A DNA stretch of 64,000 nt from Proteobacteria bacterium DTSAM18 (GCA_028767165.1 JARACJ010000010.1:1-64000), one strand, 5' to 3'; positions 41,889 to 52,639 are shown, numbered from the stretch's first letter. The notes: generated from the sequence alone by a model not told the origin. Program-made: numbers and translations.

Positions 41889-42682
41889 GGCTCCCCCGCT
41901 GGACCCTGCTGCTGCTCCTGCTGGCCTGGGGAGGCCCCTGGCTGTGGCCCGTCGATCCCCTGGTCCAGCATCTCGGCACCCCCTTCTCCCCCCCGGACCC
42001 GTCCCACCCGCTCGGACTCGACGCCATCGGAAGGGACCTGCTCGCCCGCCTGCTGGAGGGTGTGCGGCGCTCAGTGTCGATCGCCGGGGCCGCCACCGTG
42101 CTGTCGCTGCTCCTCGGGTGCCTGCTCGGCTTCGCCGCCGGCTGGCGACGGGGCCTCACCGATCTCGCCATCCGCTGGCACATCGACCTGTTCCTCACGC
42201 TTCCGCTGCTCCTCGTCGCCATGTTCGTCGCGACCGCGCTGCCCGCCGGGCAGGCGTCCCACGCGGTCACCCTCGTGCTGCTGCTCGGACTCGTCAGCTG
42301 GATGGGCACCGCCCGGCTCGTCCGGGCGCACACGCTGCAGTGCCTCGCCTCCCCCTGGTTCCAACAGGCCCGGGCCCACGGGGTGCCCATGTCCCGGCTG
42401 GTCGTCCGCTGGGTGCTCCCTCCCCTCGGGGCCGTCCTGGGCACCCAGGCCTGGCTGGTGTTCCTGCGCTGCATCCTCACGGAGGCGACCCTCAGCTACT
42501 TCGGGCTGGGCCCGCCCGTGCCGCACCCCAGCTGGGGCGCCCTCATCGCCGAAGGCCGTGAGGTGTCGCTGTCCGCGCCGTGGCAGTTCTGGGTGCCGGT
42601 CGTGTGCCTGGTGCTGTTCATGGGATCACTGTCCCATGCAGGTCCTCCCGAATCAGGCTCCCCCGCTCGCAAGGCCCGCTGA
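41885..42682 (+). CDS. DppC-type ABC permease
   Basis: The 265-residue second permease starts at ATG 41885, overlapping the previous stop as ATGA. Hydrophobic helices, GLDAIGRDLLARLLEGVRRS and the cytoplasmic loop with EATLSYFGLGPP are typical of DppC/OppC. It lacks the longer N-terminal region of some family members. No ATP-binding subunit follows, and the next gene is separated by a strong promoter. The ATPases must be encoded elsewhere or shared with another transporter. Confidence 0.92.
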   Translation: MRLPRWTLLLLLLAWGGPWLWPVDPLVQHLGTPFSPPDPSHPLGLDAIGRDLLARLLEGVRRSVSIAGAATVLSLLLGCLLGFAAGWRRGLTDLAIRWHIDLFLTLPLLLVAMFVATALPAGQASHAVTLVLLLGLVSWMGTARLVRAHTLQCLASPWFQQARAHGVPMSRLVVRWVLPPLGAVLGTQAWLVFLRCILTEATLSYFGLGPPVPHPSWGALIAEGREVSLSAPWQFWVPVVCLVLFMGSLSHAGPPESGSPARKAR

Positions 42683-42717
42683 CCCTGCGCCTTGCAGAGC
42701 CCCGATTTCACAGTCCC

Positions 42718-42745
42718 TTGAGAAGTTGTGAGACCCGCGTAGAAT
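42718..42745 (+). promoter_or_regulatory. Strong promoter for the acyl-CoA synthetase
   Basis: TTGAGA (42718-42723) and TAGAAT (42740-42745) each match the sigma-70 consensus at five of six positions, with a 16-base spacer. The start codon lies 28 bases past the -10 element, so the leader is short. Confidence 0.8.
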
Positions 42746-42772
42746 GGACGTGACAACGTGAGGAGTCCCTCG

Positions 42773-44599
42773 ATGAACAGCCAGACCAACACCTCCTTCA
42801 AGAGCGTTCCCGACATGTGGAACTACCGCGTCAGCTCCACCCCTGACGCGACCGCCATGATGTACCGCCAGGGCGATGCCTGGCCGACCATCACGTGGCG
42901 TCAAGCCGACGACCGCGTGAAGAACATCGCCAACGGCCTCCTCGCATTTGGTCTGAACGCCGAAGAGCGCTGCGGCATCCTGGCCAACACGAGCTGCGAG
43001 TGGATCCTCTCCGACGTCGGCATCGTCAGCGCCGGCGGCGCCTGCACCACGGTGTACCCCAGCAACACCGCCGAGGAGTGCCAGTACATCCTCGACAACT
43101 GCGAGGCGGTGCTCTGCTTCGTCGAGAACGACCTGCAGGCCGCCAAGATCCTCGAGGAGCGCGCCAACCTGCCCCACCTCAAGCAGGTGGTCGTGTTCGA
43201 CGGCACCCCGTCGGACGACGGCTTCATCGTCACCCTCGCGCAGCTCGAGGAGCAGGGCAAGGCCTTCGCCGCCCAGCACCCCCACAAGCTCGCGGAGGTC
43301 TCCGGCAGCATCCAGCCGAGCCACCTCGCCACGCTGATCTACACCTCCGGCACCACGGGCAAGCCCAAGGGCGTCATGCTCACCCACGATGCCTGGGTCT
43401 ACGAGGCGCAGGCCATCGACTCCCTCGGCATCATCTCCAGCGACGACACCCAGTTCCTGTTCCTGCCCCTGAGCCACGTGTTCGCCAAGGTCATGCAGGT
43501 CATCATGATCCACATGGGCGTGCCCACCGCCGTGGATGGCAACATCGACCGCCTGATCGAGAACCTCGGCATGGTCAAGCCCACCTGGATGGGCGCGGTG
43601 CCTCGCGTGTTCGAGAAGGCCTACAACAAGATCGTGTCCGGCGCGAAGGAGACCGGCGGCGCCAAGCTGGCCATCTTCAACTGGTCCCGCTCCGTCGGCT
43701 CCCAGGTCTCCTCGCTGCGTCAGCAGGGCAAGGAGCCGGGCGGCCTCCTCAGCATGAAGTACGCCATCGCCGACAAGCTCGTGTTCTCCAAGGTCAAGCA
43801 GGTCTTCGGCGGCAGGCTGCGCTTCCTGATCTCCGGCGGTGCCCCCCTGCCCAAGGAGATCGCCGAGTTCTTCCACGCCTGCGACATCCTCATCCTCGAG
43901 GGCTACGGCCTGTCCGAGTCCTCCGCCGCGAGCTGCATCAACCTTCCCTCCGACTTCAAGTTCGGCACGGTCGGTCGTCCGCTCCCCGGCACCGAGGTCA
44001 AGGTGGCCGACGACGGCGAGCTGCTCATGAAGGGCCGCGGCATCATGAAGGGCTACTACAAGCGCGACGAGGCCACCAAGGAGACCCTCACCGACGATGG
44101 CTGGCTCCGCACCGGCGACATCGGTACCGTCCTCGACTCCGGCCACGTGAAGATCACCGACCGCAAGAAGGAGCTGATCATCACCGCCGGCGGCAAGAAC
44201 GTGGCGCCCGCCCACTTCCAGAACCTGCTCAAGGCCCGCTCCACCTACGTCAGCGGCGTGCTGATGCACGGCGACAAGCGCAACTTCTGCTCCGCGCTGG
44301 TCACCATCAACGAGGACACCGTCGGCAAGTGGGCCCGCGACAACGGCATCGCCTTCAAGGACTACGCCGACCTGTCGTCCAAGCCCGAGGTGCACGCCCT
44401 CATCGAGCAGGACATCTCCGCGGTCAACTCCGAGCTGCCGTCCTACGAGCAGGTCAAGAAGTTCGCCCTGCTCCCCGAGGACTTCTCCGTGGAGAACGGC
44501 ATGCTCACGCCCTCCATGAAGACCAAGCGCCGCATCATCGAGAACGCCTACCAGGACGTCCTCGACGGCTTCTACGAAGGCACGGTCGCCAGCATCTGA
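42773..44599 (+). CDS. Long-chain acyl-CoA synthetase (FadD15/FAA type)
   Basis: The 608-residue AMP-forming ligase activates fatty acids with ATP and CoA. Motifs are YTSGTTGKPKGVMLTH, EGYGLSESSA, DDGWLRTGDIG and TDRKKELIITAGGKN. The length and the Trp/Tyr-rich N-terminus (VPDMWNYRVSSTPD) fit the long-chain eukaryote-like group rather than short FadD. ATG 42773 follows GTGAGGAG. It is transcribed alone between a good promoter and a strong terminator. Confidence 0.93.
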   Translation: MNSQTNTSFKSVPDMWNYRVSSTPDATAMMYRQGDAWPTITWRQADDRVKNIANGLLAFGLNAEERCGILANTSCEWILSDVGIVSAGGACTTVYPSNTAEECQYILDNCEAVLCFVENDLQAAKILEERANLPHLKQVVVFDGTPSDDGFIVTLAQLEEQGKAFAAQHPHKLAEVSGSIQPSHLATLIYTSGTTGKPKGVMLTHDAWVYEAQAIDSLGIISSDDTQFLFLPLSHVFAKVMQVIMIHMGVPTAVDGNIDRLIENLGMVKPTWMGAVPRVFEKAYNKIVSGAKETGGAKLAIFNWSRSVGSQVSSLRQQGKEPGGLLSMKYAIADKLVFSKVKQVFGGRLRFLISGGAPLPKEIAEFFHACDILILEGYGLSESSAASCINLPSDFKFGTVGRPLPGTEVKVADDGELLMKGRGIMKGYYKRDEATKETLTDDGWLRTGDIGTVLDSGHVKITDRKKELIITAGGKNVAPAHFQNLLKARSTYVSGVLMHGDKRNFCSALVTINEDTVGKWARDNGIAFKDYADLSSKPEVHALIEQDISAVNSELPSYEQVKKFALLPEDFSVENGMLTPSMKTKRRIIENAYQDVLDGFYEGTVASI

Positions 44600-44657
44600 C
44601 GCCCGTACGCGCCCGATGGAGGGGCGCCCTCCTCCGGGAACCCGCACCCCTCGGGCC

Positions 44658-44694
44658 AGCCCGGCAGCCCCGCTGCCGGGCTGCTTCTTTCTTG
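44658..44694 (+). terminator. Terminator after the acyl-CoA synthetase
   Basis: AGCCCGGCAGC (44658-44668) pairs perfectly with GCTGCCGGGCT (44672-44682) over 11 bases around CCC. The tail GCTTCTTTCTTG is T-rich. It separates the synthetase from the mevalonate operon. Confidence 0.92.
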
Positions 44695-44707
44695 AACATT
44701 CCCATCC

Positions 44708-44736
44708 TTGAACTGCCTTGTGCAGGGGCATACACA
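44708..44736 (+). promoter_or_regulatory. Possible promoter of the mevalonate operon
   Basis: TTGAAC (44708-44713), 17 bases, then TACACA (44731-44736). The -35 is reasonable and the -10 is weak. It is placed just after the preceding terminator and 20 bases before the reductase ATG. Confidence 0.4.
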
Positions 44737-44755
44737 GCACCGGCATGGAGCAGAC

Positions 44756-46047
<1,292 letters not shown>

Positions 46048-46048
<1 letters not shown>

Positions 46049-46908
46049 TGAACGAGGTCACCGGCTTCGGCCGCGGCAAGCTCATCTTGTGCGGTGAGCA
46101 CGCCGTCGTCCACGGTCAGCCCGCCATCGCGTTCGCGTCCGACCTCGGCACCACCGTGCACGTCTCGCCCTGCGACGGCCCCACCCACGTGATCGGCGTC
46201 GACGGGGATCCCCGCATCGACGAGGCCGCCCGCATGGCCCTCGGCGAGCAGGGCCACGAGGTCCGCCTCAGCTCCACCCTGCCCCTGGGCCGGGGCATGG
46301 GCTCCTCCGCCGCCTTCGCCGTGGCCCTCGTCCGCGCCGGTGCCACGCTGCGGGGCGAGACCCTCAGCGAGCAGGAGCAGTACGAGCGGGCCCTGCCCAT
46401 CGAGACGCTCTTCCACAGCAGGCCCTCCGGCCTCGACGTCGCCATCTCCGTGCGCGGCGGGATCGTGCGCTTCACGAAGGGCAACCCGCCGGTCCTCGAG
46501 CCGCTCCCCTGCCCCAGCTGGCAGGTGGTGGTGCTCGACACCGGCAAGAAGGGCGACACGGGCAAGCTGGTCGACCACGTCACGTCGCAGCGCCCCGGCA
46601 TCGACCCCATCCTCGCCCGCATCGGCGCCCTGACCGACGAGGTCGCCGCCCAGCTCGACGACGTCGAGGCCCTCGGCGCCCTGCTCGACGAGAACCAGCG
46701 CCTGCTGGCCCAGGTGGGTGTCTCCAGCCCCGAGATCGAGGAGCTGTGCGAGCTCGCCCTCGCCCACGGTGCCCACGGCGCCAAGCTCACCGGCGCCGGC
46801 GGCGGCGGTGTGGTGATGGCCCTCGTCACCGATCCCGCCCCCGTCCTGGCCGCCGCGAAGGCCGCCGGCGTTCCCGCCTGGACCGCCAAACCCCAGGAGC
46901 AGTCGTGA
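46048..46908 (+). CDS. Mevalonate kinase
   Basis: The 286-residue GHMP kinase phosphorylates mevalonate. The N-terminus GRGKLILCGEHAVVHGQPAI is diagnostic, the ATP-binding loop is LGRGMGSSAAFAVAL and the third motif is KLTGAGGGGVVM. The ATG overlaps the reductase stop (TGATG). It is adjacent to two other GHMP enzymes and is distinguished from them by the EHAVVHG motif. Confidence 0.93.
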
Positions 46909-47873
46909 CCCGCACCGTCACCGCCACCGCGCACCCGAACATCGCCCTCGTCAAGTACTGGGGCAAGCGCGACATCCCGCTGAACCTGCCCGCCGTGCCG
47001 AGCCTGTCGCTCACCCTCGACGGCTTCGCCACCAACACCCAGCTCACCTGGGGCACCGTGGCCGACGAGGTGTGGCTCAACGACCAGCCCGCCCCCGCGA
47101 AGTTCACCAGCAAGGTCCTCAAGTTCCTGTCGCTGATGGTCCCCGATCGCCCGCCGGTGGTCGTGCGCACCTGGAACAACTTCCCCACCGGCGCCGGCCT
47201 GGCCTCGAGCGCCTCGGGCTTCGCGGCCCTGGCCCTGGCCACGGCCTCCGCCGCCGAGCTCGACCTGTCCATGGAGCAGCTCTCCGCCTTCGCCCGCCAG
47301 GGCTCCGGCTCCGCCAGCCGCAGCCTGTGGGGCGGCTACGTGCGCTGGAACATGGGCGAGCAGCTCGACGGCTCCGACAGCCACGGTGAGCAGGTCGCGG
47401 ATGAGTCCCACTGGGACCTGCGCATGGTCGTCGGCGTCGTCTCCGAAGAGAAGAAGGCCGTGGGCAGCACCGAGGGCATGGAGCGCAGCCGCCTCACCAG
47501 CGCGCTGTACCGCACCTGGGTCGATCAGGCCGCCGCGGACGTGGTGGTGGGCACCCAGGCCGTCCTCGACCGCGACCTCGAGGCCCTCGGGCGCGTGATG
47601 GAGTCCAGCACCTTCAAGATGCACGCCACCATGCACACTTCACAGCCTCCGCTGCAGTACTGGGCCCCCGGCTCCGTGGCCTGCCAGCGCGCCATCTGGG
47701 AGCTGCGGGAGCGTCGCGGCGTCAGCGCATGGGTCACCATGGATGCCGGCCCGCAGGTCAAGGTGCTCTGCAAGCCCGACGACGCCGAAGAGGTCGCACT
47801 CGCCATGGCGCCCCACACCCAGGCCACCCACATCCTGGGCCCCGGCGGTCCCGCCGTGGTCCGGGAGGGCTGA
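46905..47873 (+). CDS. mvaD: Diphosphomevalonate decarboxylase
   Basis: The 322-residue GHMP enzyme makes isopentenyl diphosphate by ATP-dependent decarboxylation. The opening TATAHPNIALVKYWGKRD and the loop NNFPTGAGLASSASGFAAL are characteristic, as is SGSASRSLWGGYVRW. The start is GTG 46905, overlapping the kinase stop as GTGA, with CAGGAG upstream. A Cys-free catalytic centre with Asp in WVTMDAGPQVK agrees with the family. Confidence 0.95.
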   Translation: MTRTVTATAHPNIALVKYWGKRDIPLNLPAVPSLSLTLDGFATNTQLTWGTVADEVWLNDQPAPAKFTSKVLKFLSLMVPDRPPVVVRTWNNFPTGAGLASSASGFAALALATASAAELDLSMEQLSAFARQGSGSASRSLWGGYVRWNMGEQLDGSDSHGEQVADESHWDLRMVVGVVSEEKKAVGSTEGMERSRLTSALYRTWVDQAAADVVVGTQAVLDRDLEALGRVMESSTFKMHATMHTSQPPLQYWAPGSVACQRAIWELRERRGVSAWVTMDAGPQVKVLCKPDDAEEVALAMAPHTQATHILGPGGPAVVREG

Positions 47874-47874
47874 C

Positions 47875-48756
47875 ATGACCCGACGCTTCGTCGCGCCCGG
47901 CAAGGTCGTCGTCCTCGGTGAGTACGCCGTCCTCGACGGTGCTCCCGCCCTCGTGGCCGCCGTCGACATGGGCGTCAGCGTCGACGTCAGCCCCAGCAAG
48001 CGCCGGGTGGTCACCACGCCCACCGGCGACTCCTCCTTCGTCGACGCCTGCCTCGACGACCTCGGCATCGCCAGCGGCGCCTGGGCCTTCGGCACCTACA
48101 ACGCACCCCCCACGAAGACCAAGCCCGGTCTCGGCGGGAGCGCGGCGGCCGCCACGGTCGCCACCTTCGCCGGCCGTGCCTGGCTGGGTCTGCCCACGGA
48201 TCCCGCCACCGTCTGCGAGCAGGCCACCCGGCTGCACCACCGGGTCCAGGGCTCCGGCTCCGGGGTCGATGTGGCGGCCAGCAGCTTCGGCGGCATGCTC
48301 CGCTTCGTGCGCGGCCAGACCCCGACCCCCGTCGACGCACCGCCGGTGGTCGTCGTCTGGAGCGGTAACTCCGCGAAGACGGGTCCCCGGGTGCACCAGT
48401 ACAACGCCTGGTCCGATCGCACCGACTTCGTGCGGCGCTCCGCCGAGCTCACCGACGCCTACGCCTCCGACCCCATCGGCACCCTGCGGTCCGCAGCCGA
48501 CCTGCTGGAGTCCATGGCGGAGCAGACCGGCATCGCCTACCGCACCCCCGCCCTCGACCACATCCGCAAGGCCGCAGAGGCAGTGGGAGGGGCCGCCAAG
48601 CCCTCCGGTGCCGGCGGTGGCGACTGCGCCGTGGCCGTGCTTCCCGATGCAGATGCCCTGAACGCGTTCCGGGATGCCCTCACGGGCGCAGACATGTGTA
48701 TTCTGGCCACACAGCTGGCCCCCGGCGTCCGGGAGGTCCCACCAGGAGCGCAGTGA
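47875..48756 (+). CDS. Phosphomevalonate kinase
   Basis: The 293-residue GHMP kinase has the N-terminus APGKVVVLGEYAVLDGAPAL, the ATP loop KPGLGGSAAAATVA, GSGSGVDVAASSFGG and KPSGAGGGDCAVAVL. EYAVLDG is the mark of phosphomevalonate kinases and completes the classical three-kinase mevalonate route from mevalonate to IPP. The ATG is one base beyond the preceding stop. It is shorter than yeast and Gram-positive homologues (about 350-450 aa). Confidence 0.9.
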   Translation: MTRRFVAPGKVVVLGEYAVLDGAPALVAAVDMGVSVDVSPSKRRVVTTPTGDSSFVDACLDDLGIASGAWAFGTYNAPPTKTKPGLGGSAAAATVATFAGRAWLGLPTDPATVCEQATRLHHRVQGSGSGVDVAASSFGGMLRFVRGQTPTPVDAPPVVVVWSGNSAKTGPRVHQYNAWSDRTDFVRRSAELTDAYASDPIGTLRSAADLLESMAEQTGIAYRTPALDHIRKAAEAVGGAAKPSGAGGGDCAVAVLPDADALNAFRDALTGADMCILATQLAPGVREVPPGAQ

Positions 48757-49805
48757 TGGCAGAGCAGGTCAAGGTCGCCCTCATCCCCGGAGACGGCATC
48801 GGTCCGGAGGTGGTCTCGGAGGCCCGCAGACTGCTCGCCCACGTGCGCACCCTGGGAGGCCCGGTGGTTCAGACCACCACCTTCGACCTGAGCGCCGATC
48901 GCTACCTGCGCACGGGTGAGACCCTGCCCGATGCCGAGTTCGAGCAGCTCCGAGACGGCTTCGACGCCATCCTGCTCGGGGCCCTCGGCGACCCCCGCGT
49001 GCCCGATCACGCCCACGCCCGCGACATCGTGCTCGGCCTGCGCACGCGGCTCGACCTGTACATCAACCTGCGGCCCATCCGGCTGCTGCATCCAGCCCAC
49101 GGCGCCCTCAAGGGTGATCCGGCCATCGACATGGTGGTCTTCCGGGAGAACACCGAGGGGCTGTACACGGGCATCGGTGGCCAGTTCAAGCGGGGCACCG
49201 CCGACGAGGTGGCCATCGAGGCCGAGCTGAACACCCGCAAGGGCGTGCAGCGCATCATCGAGGCCGCCTTCGACTTCGCCGCCACCCATGGCCGGCGCCG
49301 GGTCACCCTGGCCGACAAGTCCAACGCCATGCGCCACGGCCACGACCTGTGGCAGCGGGTGTTTGCGGAGGTCGCTGCCGGGTATCCCGGGATCGAGGCG
49401 TCCCACCTTTATGTGGACGCCCTGGTCATGGAGATGGTACGAGACCCCTCCGCTCTGGACGTGATCGTGACCAACAACCTCTTCGGAGACATCATCACCG
49501 ATCTCGGTGCACAGCTTCAGGGAGGCATGGGGCTCGCGGCCTCCGCCAACCTGCACCCCGGCCGTCCAGGCCTGTTCGAGCCGGTCCACGGCTCCGCGCC
49601 CGCCCTCGTGGGCACCGGCTCCGCCAACCCCCTGGCCGCCCACCTGTCGGTGGCCATGATGATGCGGCAGGTGGGCTTCCCCACCGTCGCCGATGCCATC
49701 GAGTCCGCCGTGGCCACCTGCCTCGCCGAGGGCCACACCACGCCCGAGCTCGGCGGTACGCTCTCCACGTCCGAGGTCACCGACCACCTCCTGTCCAGCT
49801 TGTGA
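48756..49805 (+). CDS. Isocitrate/isopropylmalate dehydrogenase-family enzyme
   Basis: The 349-residue beta-hydroxyacid oxidative decarboxylase has the family start VALIPGDGIGPEVV, the substrate loop RENTEGLYTGIGGQ, KSNAM with the catalytic Lys, and the metal-binding TNNLFGDIITDLGA. The loop is not the ELTGG form of typical LeuB, so isocitrate, homoisocitrate or an alkylmalate may be the substrate. The window also holds a separate monomeric isocitrate dehydrogenase (60960), so this one is probably not the main TCA enzyme. Its start overlaps the phosphomevalonate kinase stop by one base, hence it shares the mevalonate transcript. Confidence 0.88.
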   Translation: MAEQVKVALIPGDGIGPEVVSEARRLLAHVRTLGGPVVQTTTFDLSADRYLRTGETLPDAEFEQLRDGFDAILLGALGDPRVPDHAHARDIVLGLRTRLDLYINLRPIRLLHPAHGALKGDPAIDMVVFRENTEGLYTGIGGQFKRGTADEVAIEAELNTRKGVQRIIEAAFDFAATHGRRRVTLADKSNAMRHGHDLWQRVFAEVAAGYPGIEASHLYVDALVMEMVRDPSALDVIVTNNLFGDIITDLGAQLQGGMGLAASANLHPGRPGLFEPVHGSAPALVGTGSANPLAAHLSVAMMMRQVGFPTVADAIESAVATCLAEGHTTPELGGTLSTSEVTDHLLSSL

Positions 49806-49812
49806 GGCCGAA

Positions 49813-51015
49813 ATGCAGTCCCTCGACATCCAGCCCCGCGACATCGTCATCCTGTCCGCCGTCCGCACGCCCTTCGGCACGTTCAACGGCGCCCTGGCCG
49901 GCCTGAGCGCCACCGATCTCGCGGTCCCGACCGCCATCGCCGCCATGGAGGAGGCCGGGGTCTCCCCGGAAGACATCGACGACGTGATCTACGGCAACGT
50001 GCTGCAGACCTCCAACGACGCCATCTACCTGGCCCGCCACATCGCGCTGAAGGCCGACATCCCCGACGAGGTGCCCGCCCTCACGATCAACCGCCTGTGC
50101 GGCTCGGGCTTCCAGGTGCTCATCAACGGGGCCAACCAGCTCCTCACCGGCCAGGCGAACTGCGTGCTCGTGGGTGGCACCGAGTCCATGTCCCAGGCCC
50201 CCCACGTGGTCCACGGGATGCGCAAGGGGCATCGCTTCGGGCAGAACAACCAGCTCGTCGATCTGCTGTTCGAGGCCCTCACCGACTCCTACACGGGCAT
50301 GCCCATGGCCATGACCGCCGAGAAGCTCGGCGCACGGTACGGCCTGACCCGAGACGACGTCGACACCTACGCGGCGCTGTCCCAGAAGCGCTGGAAGGAG
50401 GCCCACCTCGCGGGCCGCTTCGACGACGAGATCGTCCCCGTCGAGGTCAAGACCCGCAAGGGCACGATCAGCGTCGACGTCGACGAGCACCCACGCCCCA
50501 ACTCCACCGTCGACGTGCTGTCCGGCCTGTCCGCCGTGTTCAAGAAGGACGGCCTCGTCACCGCCGGCAACGCCTCCGGCATCTGCGACGGCGCCGCCTC
50601 CCTGGTGATGACCACCGCCGCCTGGGCCCAGGCCCGGGGCCTCACCCCCATCGCCCGCCTGCGGGGCTGGGGCGTGTCCGGCTGTGATCCCACCGTCATG
50701 GGCATCGGTCCCGTCCCCGCCACGAAGAAGGCTCTGGCCCAGACCGGCCTGTCCCTGTCCGACATGGAGCTCGTCGAGGTCAACGAGGCCTTCGCCGCCC
50801 AGACGGTCGCGGTGGAGAAGGAGCTGGGTCTCGATCGCGACATCCTCAACGTCAACGGCGGCGCCATCTCCCTCGGTCACCCCCTCGGCGCGTCCGGCGC
50901 TCGCATCACCGGCACCCTCATCCACGAGCTGCGCCGGCGTGGTCAGCGCCTCGGCCTCGGGTCCGCCTGCATCGGCGGCGGCCAGGGCATCGCCGTCATC
51001 GTCGAGGCCCTGTGA
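49813..51015 (+). CDS. Thiolase (acetyl-CoA C-acetyltransferase type)
   Basis: The 400-residue enzyme carries the nucleophilic Cys in NRLCGSGFQ, the His in GGAISLGHPLGASGAR and the second Cys in SACIGGGQG. It could condense two acetyl-CoA to acetoacetyl-CoA, the first step of the mevalonate pathway, or work in beta-oxidation. Its position seven bases after the dehydrogenase in the mevalonate operon favours the biosynthetic role. ATG 49813 follows GTGAGG. Confidence 0.93.
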   Translation: MQSLDIQPRDIVILSAVRTPFGTFNGALAGLSATDLAVPTAIAAMEEAGVSPEDIDDVIYGNVLQTSNDAIYLARHIALKADIPDEVPALTINRLCGSGFQVLINGANQLLTGQANCVLVGGTESMSQAPHVVHGMRKGHRFGQNNQLVDLLFEALTDSYTGMPMAMTAEKLGARYGLTRDDVDTYAALSQKRWKEAHLAGRFDDEIVPVEVKTRKGTISVDVDEHPRPNSTVDVLSGLSAVFKKDGLVTAGNASGICDGAASLVMTTAAWAQARGLTPIARLRGWGVSGCDPTVMGIGPVPATKKALAQTGLSLSDMELVEVNEAFAAQTVAVEKELGLDRDILNVNGGAISLGHPLGASGARITGTLIHELRRRGQRLGLGSACIGGGQGIAVIVEAL

Positions 51016-51022
51016 TCCGCGC

Positions 51023-52264
51023 ATGAGCGACCACCCCATCATCTTCGACTGGAACCTGGAGGGCGACCGGCCCGCCAGCGTACCGCCGGTGAAGCTGCAC
51101 GACGAGACCCTGCGGGACGGCCTGCAGTCCCCGTCGGTGCACAACCCCACCCTGGCCCAGAAGCTGAGCATCCTGCGGCTGCTGCACCAGGTGGGCGTCG
51201 ACAGCGCGGATCTGGGCCTGCCCGGTGCCGGTGGTCGCGCCAACGAAGACGTCCACGCGCTGCTGTGCTGCATCCGAGACGAGCAGCTCGCCATCCGTCC
51301 CACCATCGCCGCCCGCACCCACCCTTCCGACATCGCGCCGGCGGTCCAGCTCGCGCAGGACGTGGGGATCGAGCTCGAGGCCATGGTGTTCCTGGGGTGC
51401 TCCCCGATCCGCATGCTCACCGAGTCCTGGGACGAGGCGATGCTGGAGGCGTTCACCCGTCGGGCGATCCGCCAGTGCCGTGAGGGTGGCCTCGCCCCCG
51501 CGTTCGTCACCGAGGACACCACCCGCTCCCGCCCCGAGACCCTGCGCCGCCTGTTCACCGCCGCGATCGAGGAGGGAGCCACCGCCCTGGTGCTGTGCGA
51601 CACCGTCGGGCACGTCACCCCCTCCGGCGTTCGCCACCTCGTGCGCTGGACCGACGCCTTCCTCCGCGAGCAGGGCGTCCGGGAACAGGTCCGCCTCGAC
51701 TGGCACGGCCACGATGATCGGGGCCTCGGCCTCGTCAACGGGCTCGCCGCCGCCGCCGCAGGCATCGACCAGGTCCACGGCACGATCCTCGGCATCGGGG
51801 AGCGGGTCGGAAACACGTCCCTCGACCACCTGATGGTGAACCTGCGGCTGTACGAGGCCAACGACCGCGACCTGCGCCCTCTCGCCCAGCTCGTCCACAA
51901 GGTCAGCGAGGCCTGTCAGGTGCCGATCCCGGTGAACTACCCGGTGTTCGGCGCCGACGCCTTCCGCACCGGCACGGGCGTGCACGCGGCGGCGGTCCTG
52001 AAGGCCCGGGAGCAGGGGCGGGAGGACTTCGCCGAGCGGGTCTACAGCGCCGTGCCCCCGAGCTGGGTGGGCCGCAAGCAGGAGATCACCATCGGCTACA
52101 TGTCCGGCGCGAGCAACGTGCGGCACTGGCTGCTGCAGCACGGCCACGAGCCGTCAGATGCCCTCATCGAGGCCATCCTGTCCTACGCCAAGTCGAGCCG
52201 CCAGATGCTGACGGACTCGGAGATCGAGGACGTCATCGCGTCGAGCCACAACGACCACACCTAG
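51023..52264 (+). CDS. DRE-TIM metallolyase-family condensing enzyme (isopropylmalate synthase-like)
   Basis: The 413-residue TIM barrel opens with HDETLRDGLQSPSV, the metal-binding and catalytic signature of the 2-isopropylmalate/citramalate/homocitrate synthase and HMG-CoA lyase superfamily. The second metal site is in LDWHGHDDRGLGLVNG. It ends without the regulatory domain of canonical LeuA (usually over 500 aa). Such enzymes join or split acetyl-CoA and an oxoacid. It is eight bases after the thiolase and probably ends the operon. Candidates include chain-elongating synthases, with HMG-CoA lyase less likely. Confidence 0.85.
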   Translation: MSDHPIIFDWNLEGDRPASVPPVKLHDETLRDGLQSPSVHNPTLAQKLSILRLLHQVGVDSADLGLPGAGGRANEDVHALLCCIRDEQLAIRPTIAARTHPSDIAPAVQLAQDVGIELEAMVFLGCSPIRMLTESWDEAMLEAFTRRAIRQCREGGLAPAFVTEDTTRSRPETLRRLFTAAIEEGATALVLCDTVGHVTPSGVRHLVRWTDAFLREQGVREQVRLDWHGHDDRGLGLVNGLAAAAAGIDQVHGTILGIGERVGNTSLDHLMVNLRLYEANDRDLRPLAQLVHKVSEACQVPIPVNYPVFGADAFRTGTGVHAAAVLKAREQGREDFAERVYSAVPPSWVGRKQEITIGYMSGASNVRHWLLQHGHEPSDALIEAILSYAKSSRQMLTDSEIEDVIASSHNDHT

Positions 52265-52279
52265 CCGCCAGCTCTCCCC

Positions 52280-52639
52280 TCAGGCCGACTCCACCTGGTC
52301 GAGGATGGCCTGCAGATCGTCCGGGATGGGCATCTCGCGGAGTGGGTGCACGTTGGCGCCGCCGGTGTTGCCCGGCGGGTAGAAGCGGGTGACCACCTGC
52401 GCCACGCTGGCGACCATGCGCAGGGTCTGCCCGACGAACTCCTTCGGATCACGCTGCTGGATGGCCCACATCCACATCGCGTGGTGGGTCTTCAGGTGGA
52501 TCATCGGCGAGGCCTGCCCCAGCACGTGCGCCCGCTCCAGGTGCCGGAAGGCACGCTGGGGATCGCCATCGAGCATCGCGACCCGGGAGAGGGACAGCTC
52601 GTGATCGACGTGGGGATGGATGGCCTTGGCGAAGGACAT
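52280..52639 (-). CDS. DUF3703 family protein
   Basis: The 119-residue protein contains RAFRHLERAHVLGQ and the C-terminal PPGNTGGANVHPLREMPIPDDL, which I recognise as DUF3703. It is His-rich and helical, and no reaction is known to me for the family. The ATG at 52639 follows CGAGGC; upstream sequence in the same frame is not family-like. It is convergent with the DRE-TIM gene, with 15 bases between them, and is last of the minus-strand pan group. Confidence 0.85.
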   Translation of the reverse strand: MSFAKAIHPHVDHELSLSRVAMLDGDPQRAFRHLERAHVLGQASPMIHLKTHHAMWMWAIQQRDPKEFVGQTLRMVASVAQVVTRFYPPGNTGGANVHPLREMPIPDDLQAILDQVESA

